Of a stretch of 64,000 nt of DNA, positions 1-10,299 are shown in pieces. Every line of letters starts with the position of its first letter. The first letter of the stretch is position 1. Under the pieces are notes generated by a model. It was not told the DNA's origin. It did not search any database and was given only the letters and a program-made list of their open reading frames with translations. The position numbers were made by a program, and so were the translations under genes. Source of the DNA: Pseudomonas fontis (GTDB lineage: Bacteria; Pseudomonadota; Gammaproteobacteria; Pseudomonadales; Pseudomonadaceae); NCBI RefSeq assembly GCF_028656955.1, contig NZ_JAMDGY010000007.1, positions 56,771 to 120,770 on the forward strand, read 5' to 3'.

Positions 1-471
1 GTCAAGATTTTTTATCTGCCGGAAACTTACCGCATCGCCATCCTCAGTAGCATTAGACACGTTTACGATTTTCCGGCCACGGCCATCCAAATCGCCAGAG
101 TTATTAACCCCGATAGTGTCAGCAGTAATATCACGAGCCTCTTCAGAAATATGAAGGGCCTGTAATTGCGCCGTATTCAAATCATAGGCCCGCAGAATAG
201 AACCATCAGAAAAGTCTATGAGACGTTCGGTTGCGGATGTAACTCGGCGGACTTCTATACTTTCAAACTCATCCCCCGGCCCCCACGCCTTTGTGGTCGT
301 GATATTGGTACGAGAAGTGAACCGGTAATCTGAATTCAGCGTAAGGGGTTTCCGCACTTTACCAATAAGGGTCACGGTAATGAACTTGCGCGCAAGATAC
401 TCGAAGGGAATTGCAAAGTCCTTTTGCGCACCGTTAAGCGGGTACGTAAGGACTGTCTTTGGAGCGGCCAT
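1..471 (-). CDS. 17: Tail fibre protein, T7 gp17-like, N-terminal part (runs off the window)
   Basis: The visible 157 codons match the N-terminal particle-binding domain of T7 gp17: KTVLTYPLNG, the FEYLARKFITVTLIG stretch, the TKAWGPGDEFE segment, DGSILRAYDLN and DTIGVNNSGDLDGRGRKIVN follow the T7 order closely. This part anchors the fibre to the tail; the receptor-binding C-terminus is beyond the left edge, so host range cannot be judged. The start is an ATG behind a strong AAGGAGG ribosome site at 476-484. A phage promoter lies 55 bp upstream, as phi17 does in T7, so this is a late gene. Confidence 0.95.
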   Translation of the reverse strand, partial: MAAPKTVLTYPLNGAQKDFAIPFEYLARKFITVTLIGKVRKPLTLNSDYRFTSRTNITTTKAWGPGDEFESIEVRRVTSATERLIDFSDGSILRAYDLNTAQLQALHISEEARDITADTIGVNNSGDLDGRGRKIVNVSNATEDGDAVSFRQIKNLD

Positions 472-525
472 TAAGTCCTCCTTGAGTTTTTATAGGTGAA
501 CGGAAGCAGACTCGTGGAGACATCT

Positions 526-545
526 GCTTATAGTGGAGGGTTTTA
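526..545 (-). promoter_or_regulatory. Phage RNA polymerase promoter, phi17 position
   Basis: Read on the minus strand, TAAAACCCTCCACTATAAGC fits the set of promoters in this prophage (CACTA core preceded by C at -8). It lies between genes 16 and 17, where T7 has the class III promoter phi17. It is the most divergent of the eight copies, with T at -9. Confidence 0.8.
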
Positions 546-560
546 GCGGGAGGTTATTTC

Positions 561-3500
561 TCAGCGAATCTCGACGCCCTGCTCTTCCATCACCATGAGC
601 AACAGCTTTTGGGAAACCGGGTCATTAGGCACAAGACCACGCAGGCCATTAAACACGCCGGTCATATACTCTTGGTCTGCTCTACGCGAGTCCGTACCAA
701 CAGCGCCCATTGAGTTGAACCCCACCTGATATCCGCTTGCCACAGTCCCAATTGCTGGAACCTGTTCGGACACCCGGCCAAGGAACCCCGTGAATCCATC
801 AGATTTTGTCGGGGAGTACTTCATGGCCCCTTGAGGACGCTGTTCCTTGGGACCCCTTGGGAGAATCGAAGAGCGCACAGCTGCCGCCTGCTCGAAGCCC
901 AAAGGTGCCGCTACGATATTCACCAACCCCAAAGGTGCCCCAATGTGTGAGCTACGGGACAGAGCCGCATAGGCCAGCATCTTGGGGTCAAGGGATTGCT
1001 GTAAGAACTTCTCACGCTGGTCTTTGGGCATCCCCGCTGCTTGGCTGTACTTCATCGCCACGTAGCCCGAAACCGCCAAGCCTGTAGAGATAACCGCCTG
1101 CATGGTCTGATCAATAGCCCGACCGTTCTTAGTGGAGTCGTGGAAGCCACGGATAAGTCGGGAGTTAACAGAGCGCATGGTGAAGTTCTTGAACTGCATC
1201 GCCATCTTGACGCCTGCGCCGTATGCCTCGGTGTCTACAGAGGACAGCTTGTGTGGTCGTAGGATCGTCTCGTCGGCAATCTTGTCGCCCATACGCCACA
1301 GGTCCATGGTACGGGGGTCGCGCTGAAAGGCGGCTCTATCGGTGATCTTGTAGGACCCGTCAGGTTGCTTCTTCACGTAGGTCTTAATCAGGTCTTTCAT
1401 GCCGCTGAATTGCTCAGGGGTGATCGACATCGACTTCAACCGCGTGTCCTCAAAGAGCTTCGAGGCCCGACCGTCAACCACATGATTCACGAAGTCCGAA
1501 AGAACCCCTGAACGCCCCGCATCTGCGATGTAGTTAGAGGACTCAGTAAGGAACTTGGTGAACGGGGACCACGCTGACAGCTCCTGTGTACCGTACTTCA
1601 GTGAGCCCACAACCTGGGCAAGCATTGGGTTTGTATCCGCTTGCTCTCGAAGACGCTGAACGATGTCCTGACGGGTTGGCCGAATGTGGTTATCCAGCTC
1701 CCGACCGAAGACCAGTGAGTGCATGTCCGCAAGGTCCTTTGCCTTGATCTTGGAGCCCCAAGCGGTCATCTCCTTGAGCAGCGGGACGCCCTTCAGGAGC
1801 ATCCGTGTGTGCCCTTTAGTCACCATTGCAGCAACCTCAGTGATGGACTGCACACCCATATAGGCGTTCTTAGCGAAGAAGCTCATATCTGCCAGGGCAC
1901 GGGAAGCGGTTGCAAGGGCGCCTTCGGGGTCTCTTCGGGCACGGCCTGTAAGAATCTGTAGGGCATCCTGTAGAGCCTTCACCTCACGGGCTGTACCGTT
2001 GCCCTTTTTGACCGCTGCAATCTGCTCCTTCAGTTCCTTCGTAGTTTTCCCAGTGGCCCCCATGATCCCAATGTCACCGTTCACACGGCGGTCATAGCTT
2101 AGGGTGATGCGCGCCAGGTCAAACTCACGCAGGTCATTCACAGAGAACTGCGAGCCATCGCTAAGGGGCACTGACATGTCCGAATCGAACAAGTGACGGC
2201 CCTCAAGGAAATTGTTGTTCTCCACACCTGTGAGTCCTTCGGGGCTGTTATCCACGAGAGACGCCCTGTCGAACTGGTCAGAGTGGCTAATGCCGTAAGC
2301 CTTGTTGTTGGCGTACAGCTCAACAGCGGCGGGAAGGTCCTTGTCTTCCAAGACACGCCCTTCAGCAATCGCAAGTTCCTTCAGGTGCGTGTCCACACGG
2401 GTCTTTACGTGAGGCCGTGCGGCATACGAAGCAAGCCAGGATTCCTTAATGGCATCTCGCAGACCATCAGCACCGCCAAAGCGTTGGATGTTCAGGTTCT
2501 TCGCAGCTGAGCTGTAGACGTTTGGAATGTACGAGCCAGCGTGACGGGTCCCCGAAAGAACCGCACGGGCGTTCTTGTTGCCGAACTGTGCAGGCGATGC
2601 AAGGTAGTCAGCCTTACGGTCGTAGTGAGCCTTAACGGTATCCATCAGCTTCTTCTCACCGGCTGTGAGCTGCGCCGCCTTGGAACCCGAAAGGTCCTCA
2701 GTGGCCTCAGCGACACGCCTGAAAGCACGCTCAATGTGAGCTTGCCGACCGCCGTCAGTCATCGCATAGCTTGGGTCTTTGATCGCCTCAAGAACTTCAT
2801 CAGACATCTTGTTGTAGGTCACATGGTCCTGACCCCGGATACGCTCAATGATGTCCGAAGCAGTAGCCCCGAACTTCCCATTAGAGCCGCTGATGGTCCC
2901 TGTAGGAGACCGGAACAACTGATTGCCGATAGCCAGAATCTCAGGGTTCTCCGAGCGATTCAGCGTATAGCCAATCTCGGTAAAGCCGCCCATCGTCACC
3001 CCTCGGGCTGCACGGTCATCAGGCATAACCTCCATGGCGTCCTGAAGGGTCTTAGGGTTCAGCGGATTGTCAGCAGACAGGATTGAACCGTCCTGCAAGC
3101 GCACTGCCCCAGGCTCGTTAGGGTGGTCAACATAGGTCACCCCAAAGGCTTCCTTGGGTTCCTCACCGGCCAACCATGGGAACCGTGAAGGATCATCCTG
3201 ACCCAACTGGCGAGCGGTCTCACGGGCCTCCAAGCGAATGCTCGGCCCCGCGAAGTCGTTCAAATCAGGCTCCATATCAGGATGCAGGTCAAAGCGCTCA
3301 TTCGGTAAGGCCGACTCACCGTGTCGCGCAAGGATAGACTCAAGGTCAGCGTCTGGAACATCTACGCGGGGAGCCTCAAGCGGTGCAGCCCTCAGCGCCT
3401 TATCAAACAGGGCTGTAGCACCGGCACCGAACAATGCACCACCCACGAGAGCTGTCCCGTAGTGTCCCTCAATTCCCGTGATGTTTTCACGTAGGCCCTC

Positions 3501-4610
3501 AGAGGCAACAGCAGCAGCCCCCGAGTACATCGCACCTTGAGCAACCCGAGAGATGAGGCGCACACCGGTTGTCCCTGGAATAGGCGTGTAGGTCAGAGGG
3601 TCCAGACCGGCACCCGCAAACCCACCGACAATCTGAGCGCCTGTCCCAGCGTTAGCAATGCGCTGCTCATAGGCCATGTTCTCCTTTGCCATCGCAATGG
3701 CGTTCGGAAGGTTGGCCCTTTTGCCCTTGGCGTAGTCCTGCACGAAGCTGAAGTATTGAGGGTCCACACCCTCCTTACGAATCATGTCGTAATCGTCAGC
3801 GGTCCACTGAGAGTTATCGCTTGGGTTCACCCAGTCCAGCGGGTCATGGTCCTCCTGAGTGGCGTACCGAAACAGAGAGGCCAGTGGTGAAGTTGCCAGG
3901 GAGGCCGCTGTAGCATCTCCTGTCCCCTCGAAGGTGCCCTTTTCGGGCTTTCTAATATGGTTCTCAAGGGTGATGAAGTCCTGTTGAGTCTGAGGGGCTG
4001 TGCCACCGTCCAGATTCATATTGCCCAACTGAGGGAGGTCCTGACCCACTCGGACCTTAGAGCCTGCCGTCACACCCCGAGTAGCATCCTCAAAGCTGAC
4101 GGCTTGGGCCTTTGGGTTGATACCGGGATTGGTCACTCCTTGGGCATCGAACCATTGGCGGGAAGGTGAATCACCGGACACGTCCAGCAGCTTGCGCATG
4201 TAGTTCTGACCCTCGGGACTGATCTTGGTGAAGTCACCTTGATCCAGTGCGGCCAACTGAGGGGAGCCCAAACGGCCCTGGCCTTGGTTGTATGCCAAAG
4301 CGGCCTTCAGCAAGTCGCCCTGATAGGCACCTTTGAGGTCCTTGAGGTGACGAGCAATCGCAGGGACTGCCTTCTGTGGGTCCATACGGTCTTCAGGGGT
4401 CATCAGGCCGTAAGCCTTACCGGTCAACTCTGTGAACTGTCCGAGACCGAGTGGGCCCGTGCGGGACTTAGCAACGGTGTTAAAGCTCGACTCGTTGTAG
4501 ATGAGCTTGTGCATGAACTCGTAAGGGATTTCGTTGCGGTCAGCTTCTTGTCGAATCAAGGCATCGTAGGGTGTGCCCTTGGCCTTCACGGATTCATAGT
4601 CGTCACTCAT
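561..4610 (-). CDS. 16: Internal virion protein D with lytic transglycosylase domain, T7 gp16-like
   Basis: 1349 residues, against 1318 in T7. Residues 15-130 form a soluble lytic transglycosylase domain: the probable catalytic glutamate is E40 in LIYNESSFN, followed by GPLGLGQFT and LAYNQGQGRLG, as in T7 gp16 (E37). The rest is the long, mostly helical ejection protein with the conserved segments RLEARETAR, SPTGTISGSNGKFGATASDI, AYGISHSDQF and RRVNGDIGIMGATGKTTKELK. In T7, gp16 leaves the virion first, forms part of the trans-envelope channel with gp14 and gp15, thins peptidoglycan and helps pull in the first part of the genome. The ATG follows a GGAGACC ribosome site, 20 nt after gene 15. 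No damage is seen. Confidence 0.97.
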   Translation of the reverse strand: MSDDYESVKAKGTPYDALIRQEADRNEIPYEFMHKLIYNESSFNTVAKSRTGPLGLGQFTELTGKAYGLMTPEDRMDPQKAVPAIARHLKDLKGAYQGDLLKAALAYNQGQGRLGSPQLAALDQGDFTKISPEGQNYMRKLLDVSGDSPSRQWFDAQGVTNPGINPKAQAVSFEDATRGVTAGSKVRVGQDLPQLGNMNLDGGTAPQTQQDFITLENHIRKPEKGTFEGTGDATAASLATSPLASLFRYATQEDHDPLDWVNPSDNSQWTADDYDMIRKEGVDPQYFSFVQDYAKGKRANLPNAIAMAKENMAYEQRIANAGTGAQIVGGFAGAGLDPLTYTPIPGTTGVRLISRVAQGAMYSGAAAVASEGLRENITGIEGHYGTALVGGALFGAGATALFDKALRAAPLEAPRVDVPDADLESILARHGESALPNERFDLHPDMEPDLNDFAGPSIRLEARETARQLGQDDPSRFPWLAGEEPKEAFGVTYVDHPNEPGAVRLQDGSILSADNPLNPKTLQDAMEVMPDDRAARGVTMGGFTEIGYTLNRSENPEILAIGNQLFRSPTGTISGSNGKFGATASDIIERIRGQDHVTYNKMSDEVLEAIKDPSYAMTDGGRQAHIERAFRRVAEATEDLSGSKAAQLTAGEKKLMDTVKAHYDRKADYLASPAQFGNKNARAVLSGTRHAGSYIPNVYSSAAKNLNIQRFGGADGLRDAIKESWLASYAARPHVKTRVDTHLKELAIAEGRVLEDKDLPAAVELYANNKAYGISHSDQFDRASLVDNSPEGLTGVENNNFLEGRHLFDSDMSVPLSDGSQFSVNDLREFDLARITLSYDRRVNGDIGIMGATGKTTKELKEQIAAVKKGNGTAREVKALQDALQILTGRARRDPEGALATASRALADMSFFAKNAYMGVQSITEVAAMVTKGHTRMLLKGVPLLKEMTAWGSKIKAKDLADMHSLVFGRELDNHIRPTRQDIVQRLREQADTNPMLAQVVGSLKYGTQELSAWSPFTKFLTESSNYIADAGRSGVLSDFVNHVVDGRASKLFEDTRLKSMSITPEQFSGMKDLIKTYVKKQPDGSYKITDRAAFQRDPRTMDLWRMGDKIADETILRPHKLSSVDTEAYGAGVKMAMQFKNFTMRSVNSRLIRGFHDSTKNGRAIDQTMQAVISTGLAVSGYVAMKYSQAAGMPKDQREKFLQQSLDPKMLAYAALSRSSHIGAPLGLVNIVAAPLGFEQAAAVRSSILPRGPKEQRPQGAMKYSPTKSDGFTGFLGRVSEQVPAIGTVASGYQVGFNSMGAVGTDSRRADQEYMTGVFNGLRGLVPNDPVSQKLLLMVMEEQGVEIR

Positions 4611-4630
4611 AGAGGTCTCCTTTAATTAGG

Positions 4631-6835
4631 TCATTGTTTGCGGGCACCTCCGAGGATGTACCGGTCATGTAGCTCTTGATCTTTTTGGGCAGACTTCACG
4701 TTCTTGTCGAAGGCCGCTTGTTTCTGCTGTGCAGCACGATCCCGCGCAAGGTTGCCAAGAGCGTCCTTACTGATTCGGAGTCGGCGCCCGGTGAGGGACT
4801 GAATGATGATGTTGCCTTGGGTCGCTGTGACGGTTAGGCCACCCGCTCCCCAGTCAGCGTCTTTACGAAGGTTCTGCATGGTTTCGTCGATGATCGACTT
4901 GCCGGTCTCCCAGGAAGTGACATCGTTAACGTCCGTCATGAGGTCCCGCTTACTGACCATCCCGTGGAAGCTGTTCGAGCTGAAGGTGCCCTTGTCGTCA
5001 GTGAACGACACAGCGGTTTTCTTCAGGTACTCCGAGACTGCACTTGCTGCTTCGTTGGAGTCACCGGACCGCAACGTCACCGCATCGAATACCTGACGGG
5101 CTTGGCTCTCGAACTGCCCAGGGATGAACTTCAGTTCCTTGTAGCCGCTGTCATTCTTGACCGAAGACCACTGCTCATCTCGAAACTTAGACTCGTCCTT
5201 ACTGAGCCCCTTCTTGGACTTCTCGGCGTCTATCAGGATTTGTGGATCAATCCCCGATTCCGCTGAATACCGAAGCTTTTCAAGGAGGCCCGCTTGATCC
5301 GGGAAGAGCTGGGCGATGGTTGAAGGATCTTGCTGATAGGCAGCTTGAAGCTCCTTCAGGCGTGGCATGTCCTCGGTCGGTTCAGGGTTAAGCAAGGCTC
5401 CCTGCCATTCCCGAGAGGCGTCCGTTAAGAGGGTCTTGAAGTTCTCTTGAAACGGCCCCTTGTCGTAGTCAGCGCGAAGCAACGCAGCCTTCATTGCGGA
5501 CTTACTCTCTTCGGGGATAGACATAGCGTTGATCTGATTCAGCTTATTGGCCGCATAGGTCGCCATGTCGCTCTCTTTGAACTCCCCGGTGTTGGCATTC
5601 ACTGGGAGGAACTTGGGGGATACCGCGACGTTCTCCTGGCTCATTCGGCGGGTGTAAGCGTCATCAATGACAGCCTGACGGTTGTCTGCCTGGGCTGCTT
5701 GTTGCAACTTCAAGAGACCCGCCTGTGAGTCCTGGGCGACCTTAGCAATCATCTGTTTCTTCGCGTCGATCAGCTTTTGACGTTGAGGCGTCATTTGCTC
5801 GCCTGTCTGAATCCAGTCGTTCCCCTGCTCAAGCTTGTTGAGAGCCTGCCAGCCAGCGGCGGGGTCTGCCTGATGGACCGCGTTCGCAAGGCCCAGCTCG
5901 AACTCTTCGTTGCGCTTTGAGTTGCGCGTATAGGTGGACGTAGCGGCCTTCATTTTCAGGTTGTCCATCATCTCAGGACCCAACAAATCGGAGACCTTAC
6001 GCTGGCCCCCGTAGACGTTGATTGTCTTGTCTCCCAGGTTGTCCAGCAGCGTCACACCGCCGTCCTTCTCTACAGCCGCTGAGGCCACTCGTTGAAGTGC
6101 CTGGACTGCATGGCCGTCACTTGGGAACACACCAGTCTTCAAGTTGTTATTGAAGTAGCTCGCAAAGTGTTCCGCGCTTGCAGGGTTCCCCAGGATCTTT
6201 GGGTCATCCAACATCGGCTGTAGGTCAGCCTGTGTCTCAAGGACTGCTTGGGTCTCAAGGTTCTTCGAGAGGAATTGCGAATGCAGGTCGTAGACGGCTG
6301 CGTTTCGTTGCGTGATGTCTGAGTTGAAACCCTGCTGGTACATGGAGTCATTGGGATCAATGCCCGCCATCTCCGCGTAATTCTTAGCCTTCTGTTCCAT
6401 GCGAGTCTGGCGCCATTCATCCAGCTCTTTACGGGTTCGAAAGGTCCCCTTCTGGATTTCCGTCTGGACCTCATTGTCCACCTCGTAGGCGGCGTTGCGG
6501 CCCGACTTGAGGCGCAGTTGCTGCATTGCATCCGGGTCATCTGCATAGAGTAAAGTCCCCTCCCCGATTGCCTGTCGGCGCTGCTCAGGAGTTAGCTTGC
6601 GGATAATTTCGTTCGAGCGTTCATCGGCCTGGGACTTACGGTTCTGCGCATAGGAAGCAAAGGCATCCCCGCCAGCTTTCACGAAGTTCCGCATGGCATC
6701 CCCAAGAGAGGTGTCCGTGGTTTGAGGCCTTATGCGGGCAGCCTGATAGCCTGTACCCGACCCCGGACGGAAGCCTTGACGGCCTCCTGTTGTTTGGGCT
6801 GATTGGCCCAGTGCCTGTGCAATTTCATTAGCCAT
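4631..6835 (-). CDS. 15: Internal virion protein C, T7 gp15-like
   Basis: 734 residues, against 747 in T7. Shared stretches include ADERSNEIIRKLTPEQRRQA, YADDPDAMQQLRLKSGRNAAY, RTRKELDEWRQ and NTGEFKESDMATYAANKLN. It is a helical internal core protein ejected with gp14 and gp16 to build the periplasmic part of the DNA channel; no enzymatic motif is seen. Its ATG overlaps the stop codon of gene 14 by one base (TAATG), which suggests translational coupling. The order 14-15-16 is that of T7. Confidence 0.96.
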   Translation of the reverse strand: MANEIAQALGQSAQTTGGRQGFRPGSGTGYQAARIRPQTTDTSLGDAMRNFVKAGGDAFASYAQNRKSQADERSNEIIRKLTPEQRRQAIGEGTLLYADDPDAMQQLRLKSGRNAAYEVDNEVQTEIQKGTFRTRKELDEWRQTRMEQKAKNYAEMAGIDPNDSMYQQGFNSDITQRNAAVYDLHSQFLSKNLETQAVLETQADLQPMLDDPKILGNPASAEHFASYFNNNLKTGVFPSDGHAVQALQRVASAAVEKDGGVTLLDNLGDKTINVYGGQRKVSDLLGPEMMDNLKMKAATSTYTRNSKRNEEFELGLANAVHQADPAAGWQALNKLEQGNDWIQTGEQMTPQRQKLIDAKKQMIAKVAQDSQAGLLKLQQAAQADNRQAVIDDAYTRRMSQENVAVSPKFLPVNANTGEFKESDMATYAANKLNQINAMSIPEESKSAMKAALLRADYDKGPFQENFKTLLTDASREWQGALLNPEPTEDMPRLKELQAAYQQDPSTIAQLFPDQAGLLEKLRYSAESGIDPQILIDAEKSKKGLSKDESKFRDEQWSSVKNDSGYKELKFIPGQFESQARQVFDAVTLRSGDSNEAASAVSEYLKKTAVSFTDDKGTFSSNSFHGMVSKRDLMTDVNDVTSWETGKSIIDETMQNLRKDADWGAGGLTVTATQGNIIIQSLTGRRLRISKDALGNLARDRAAQQKQAAFDKNVKSAQKDQELHDRYILGGARKQ

Positions 6836-7410
6836 TACGCTGTCTTACCTCCCTGTGGTGTTGTTGCTGCCGTTCCCTTACCAACCTTCCCACCAGCAGC
6901 CATGTAGGCACTCCCACCGGAAGTCACGATATTCAGGGCGTTGGCGATGTTGTTCACCTTGTAGTTTTTGCCACCTGCACCACGCACAGCGGCCTTAGCG
7001 TTCTCAGAGCTACCCACGCGATTCGCAAAGATCGCCTGATAGTCCCGCTCGTAGTTTTCGGTAATGTTCATCTTCTGCGCCGACGCATCGTTGGCTACAG
7101 AGTTCTTGATGCGGTCCATTGAGTTGCCTGCAAGACCAGACTCACCCACAGCAGCATTGATGGTCCCTTGGTTCCGTAGGGCCTGTAGGTTCACCTCTGT
7201 GAGCTGACGGCGCGCTTCATCGTGTTTGTCCACAGAGGCAAGCTTTGCGTCGTTATCGGCGAAGTTGGCTTGTTTCACGATTTCGTTTTGAGACTTACGT
7301 TCGTTGTCCGTCATCTGGCCCTTCATCTTGGCGCCTTCAGATGCACTCATTGCCGCACTCATTGCACCGATAATGGCAACGGTGGCGATACCGCCAGTCG
7401 GGTCACACAT
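6835..7410 (-). CDS. 14: Internal virion protein B, T7 gp14-like
   Basis: 191 residues, against 196 in T7. The N-terminus MCDPTGGIATVAIIGAMSAAMSAS is the hydrophobic, glycine/alanine-rich segment typical of gp14, which forms the outer-membrane pore of the ejected channel; a charged helical region and a GNSMDRIKNSVANDAS-type segment follow. It sits between gene 13 and gene 15 and is coupled to 15 by a TAATG overlap. Function is by homology and position. Confidence 0.93.
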   Translation of the reverse strand: MCDPTGGIATVAIIGAMSAAMSASEGAKMKGQMTDNERKSQNEIVKQANFADNDAKLASVDKHDEARRQLTEVNLQALRNQGTINAAVGESGLAGNSMDRIKNSVANDASAQKMNITENYERDYQAIFANRVGSSENAKAAVRGAGGKNYKVNNIANALNIVTSGGSAYMAAGGKVGKGTAATTPQGGKTA

Positions 7411-7425
7411 AAAGCGATCCTCCTT

Positions 7426-7866
7426 CTATAACCAAAATTGTTTGAATTGAAACCCTGCTGGACTCATTGAGTTCTCTTTGGCGAACGTCGCGCCTAAGGA
7501 CTCCAAAAGCCGAATATGGGCATGGTTCGCAGTGGATACGCAGTTCGAATATTGAAAGTTTTGAATACTCTCAAGCGAGCGATAGTGTTCTTTGAGAATG
7601 CGGTAGAACTGGAACCGTTGGGACCGCGTCAGCATATGGACCACGTTGGTTGTCACGAACCAAATTATCCCGTTCCCGTGCCCACCCACGGCCAGCACGA
7701 GGGCTCCGCATTTAATCGCGTGTGTCGTAGCGTCCAAGGCGTCAGTAAGAACTTCAACAGGACACTTCGCATCCCCATGCAGCGCTCGGAACTCCGCAAG
7801 ATCGCCAGGGGATAAATCGTTGGCGGCGGCTCGAAGGTCAGCCTCCGTTGCTTTCACTTTGTACAT
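7426..7866 (-). CDS. 13: Internal virion protein A, T7 gp13-like (GNAT-like fold)
   Basis: 146 residues, close to T7 gp13 (138). Similarity is modest but follows the T7 protein: a GALVLAVGGHGNGIIWFVTT core matches T7 gp13 around FPLAIGGNCGDQCWFVTSD, and NHAHIRLLESLGATF matches NTSHIRFLKTIGAVF. These proteins resemble acetyltransferases; in T7, gp13 acts in virion assembly and is not a stable part of the core. The ATG has a strong AAGGAGG site. Unlike T7, no phage promoter is seen in front of it. Confidence 0.85.
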   Translation of the reverse strand: MYKVKATEADLRAAANDLSPGDLAEFRALHGDAKCPVEVLTDALDATTHAIKCGALVLAVGGHGNGIIWFVTTNVVHMLTRSQRFQFYRILKEHYRSLESIQNFQYSNCVSTANHAHIRLLESLGATFAKENSMSPAGFQFKQFWL

Positions 7867-7892
7867 TTTTCCTCCTTGTGTTTGTTATCTCC

Positions 7893-10277
7893 TTACACGC
7901 CGCTTGAACGGCGCATGTAGTTGCCCTCCCAGCCACACCCGATGATGTTCAGGGGGACCGGCGCATAGGACGAAAGGGTGACGCTTTGAACCTTGGCATT
8001 ACCTGTCACCGGGAACTTGTACTGCCCAGTGCCCAGCGTGAGCCCGCCAAGTACCGCTTCAGTACCCACGCGACCGCCTGCCATCACGTACACAAACTGG
8101 GAAGACCCGTTGTTCACGTTGATTTCAAAGGCACCGGAAGAGTCGTAGTTGACCCAGGCACGGCGTAGCTGAAGGCGTCCGATGTCCTCGGTGTTGGTCG
8201 TACCGTCATCCGCTGTCTGCTTGATGAGAAACTTCGAGAACTCATACTGGAAACCGTACTCATGGCCGATGATGAAAGTCGTGCCCATGCGATTCCCGAC
8301 GAACCTGATACGGTCGTCTACGTTCCAGTTGTCCGAGGTGTGGCGCTCTAAGACGCCTTTAGGGTCCAGCGTGTAGAACACTGAAAGGGAATCAGGGACG
8401 CCCCCGTAGATGTCGCTGAGACTTGCATAGGTCTCGTTCAAGTCCTCGTCGTACCGCGTCGGCATCATCAGCTTCTTCATGTCCATATAGGCGCGGTAAG
8501 GCTCCTGCATGTAATCCACGGTGTCCGCTGTGAACTCGATACGCTCAAGGCACATACCTACACCCACACGCTCATTGAGTAGATACATGTAGGAGCCAAT
8601 GCAGTCAGCGGCCAGGACCCGGTTGTTGATACCGAACTCCCAGTGCGACCACGATTGCTGCACCAGCTCTTCCTTGAGGTAGAGAAACTTGTAGATGTAA
8701 ACCTTGTTCTCTTCGGTGTCCGAGAGGATGGAGACGAAGTTTTCAGTGCCTGACCCATGGATGTGATAGATCACGTTTTGCAGGTAGCTTGGGACGTGTG
8801 AAGAGATGTCTTCAGCCGACTTCACGTCGCTCACATCCTGTACCGCGTAGTAACGCTTGAGGCTCGTGTAGGCCGCTCGTGGTGCAGCGAAGTAAACACC
8901 CCGCCCGATGCCAAAAGGCCGCGCTCCGTCGCTCACGTCGAACTCTGTGGTGAGGTCCAACTGGGCCGTCTTGGTCGACATGATCCCTTGAGAGGACAGA
9001 ACGAACTGAGCCTGATCAGACCACAGCAGCAACTGTTCAGAGAACGGTACGGCGTACTTGAGGATGCTCACCCGGTTGTGACTGATCGCTACGTCAATAG
9101 GATCGTCGTCACTGATGGAGCTGACAGAGGCCGGGAAGAAGTTGAAATACTTCGAGGTACGCGACATCACAACGTTTTCACCCGAGAGGAAGCCGAGGCG
9201 ATTCCTAAAGAAGAAAATGTCATTGATCGTCGCGTCCACAAACGAAGGCATTGGGTTCGTCAGGTCATCCCCACAGGTTCTGTCGGGCCACGTTAGGACC
9301 TTCCAATCGAACTGGCCGTCAGCAGCGCGGACCAAGGCGTGAGGCATTGAGGTCGGCTCAATCCCTGTGATGATCCCCGGCTTTACTGTCTCCTTCCACA
9401 CCTGACCTGCCGCGTCGAAGCGGACCCAATAGTTATCCCCGGTGCGCGATGCCTCCCCTGTGATTTCCACGAGGTATCCGTCAATGCACTGCGCAGGCAG
9501 CTTGCCGAACGTTTGGACCTGATAGATGAACGAGTTGAGCAACTGGTTAGCGTAACCGTCCTCGGTCTTCACGGTCTTGATGTTGTTGTTCGCGGCTGTC
9601 ACCACGATCCAACCTTGACCGGCCTGAGCGGTAATCCCATGGGGAACACCGTTGGTGTTGATCTGTGCGGCCATCTGAGTAGCGATGTATCCGGCGTCTG
9701 TCTGCTCCACCTGGGGCGGATTGGTCACCACCGAGTCACCCACGGGCATCTTCAAGATTGCCAGTTGAATATCGTTGATGAGTATCTTCAGGGTTCGCCC
9801 GTACTGACCACCCCGAACGTTGATTACACAGCGCCGCGTCATCGAACCGTAGTCAGCATGGGTCCGCGCGCTTTTCATTGCGGTCAGCTTGTTGCGGTTG
9901 GCAACGAACGTGTAGTCAGCGATGGTGATTAACCGCAGGTCATTCCGAGGATGCTCACAGTTGGCATACCCGTTGTAGCCCCGGACGCTGTAGCGGTTCC
10001 CCTTGAGGTCAGCGACTTCAACGCCCTGCCCTGTGAACACCATGAAATACTGCTCGGATGCATCACGGTTCACGAGGTGGATAAGAGGTTTCGCCCCGAA
10101 CATTCCGACAGCACCCAAACGCTTCACAAAGGTGGTCGGGGGTCGCTTCTGTAGGCCCTCAGTTTCAGAGGACCACCCGTTGATTTGAAGCTTGCCTTGG
10201 TTACTGAAACGCAAAATATCCGGTTGTTGCGATATACCTCCTTTAAGGTTCTTAACACTTTGGGAAACAAGACCCAT
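7893..10277 (-). CDS. 12: Tail tubular protein B (tail nozzle), T7 gp12-like
   Basis: 794 residues, the same length as T7 gp12, with near-identical blocks: SVKNLKGGISQQPDILRF, NGWSSETEGLQKRPP, FFFRNRLGFLSGENVVMSRT, DDDPIDVAISHNRVSILKYA, KFLIKQTADDGTTNTEDIGR and the C-terminal PLNIIGCGWEGNYMRRSSG. gp12 forms the hexameric nozzle below gp11 and carries the fibres. The start lies 7 nt after a GGAGG site. Gene 11 precedes it by 22 nt, so the two are probably co-translated. Confidence 0.97.
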   Translation of the reverse strand: MGLVSQSVKNLKGGISQQPDILRFSNQGKLQINGWSSETEGLQKRPPTTFVKRLGAVGMFGAKPLIHLVNRDASEQYFMVFTGQGVEVADLKGNRYSVRGYNGYANCEHPRNDLRLITIADYTFVANRNKLTAMKSARTHADYGSMTRRCVINVRGGQYGRTLKILINDIQLAILKMPVGDSVVTNPPQVEQTDAGYIATQMAAQINTNGVPHGITAQAGQGWIVVTAANNNIKTVKTEDGYANQLLNSFIYQVQTFGKLPAQCIDGYLVEITGEASRTGDNYWVRFDAAGQVWKETVKPGIITGIEPTSMPHALVRAADGQFDWKVLTWPDRTCGDDLTNPMPSFVDATINDIFFFRNRLGFLSGENVVMSRTSKYFNFFPASVSSISDDDPIDVAISHNRVSILKYAVPFSEQLLLWSDQAQFVLSSQGIMSTKTAQLDLTTEFDVSDGARPFGIGRGVYFAAPRAAYTSLKRYYAVQDVSDVKSAEDISSHVPSYLQNVIYHIHGSGTENFVSILSDTEENKVYIYKFLYLKEELVQQSWSHWEFGINNRVLAADCIGSYMYLLNERVGVGMCLERIEFTADTVDYMQEPYRAYMDMKKLMMPTRYDEDLNETYASLSDIYGGVPDSLSVFYTLDPKGVLERHTSDNWNVDDRIRFVGNRMGTTFIIGHEYGFQYEFSKFLIKQTADDGTTNTEDIGRLQLRRAWVNYDSSGAFEINVNNGSSQFVYVMAGGRVGTEAVLGGLTLGTGQYKFPVTGNAKVQSVTLSSYAPVPLNIIGCGWEGNYMRRSSGV

Positions 10278-10299
10278 GCAGTGACCTCCTTGTTATTAG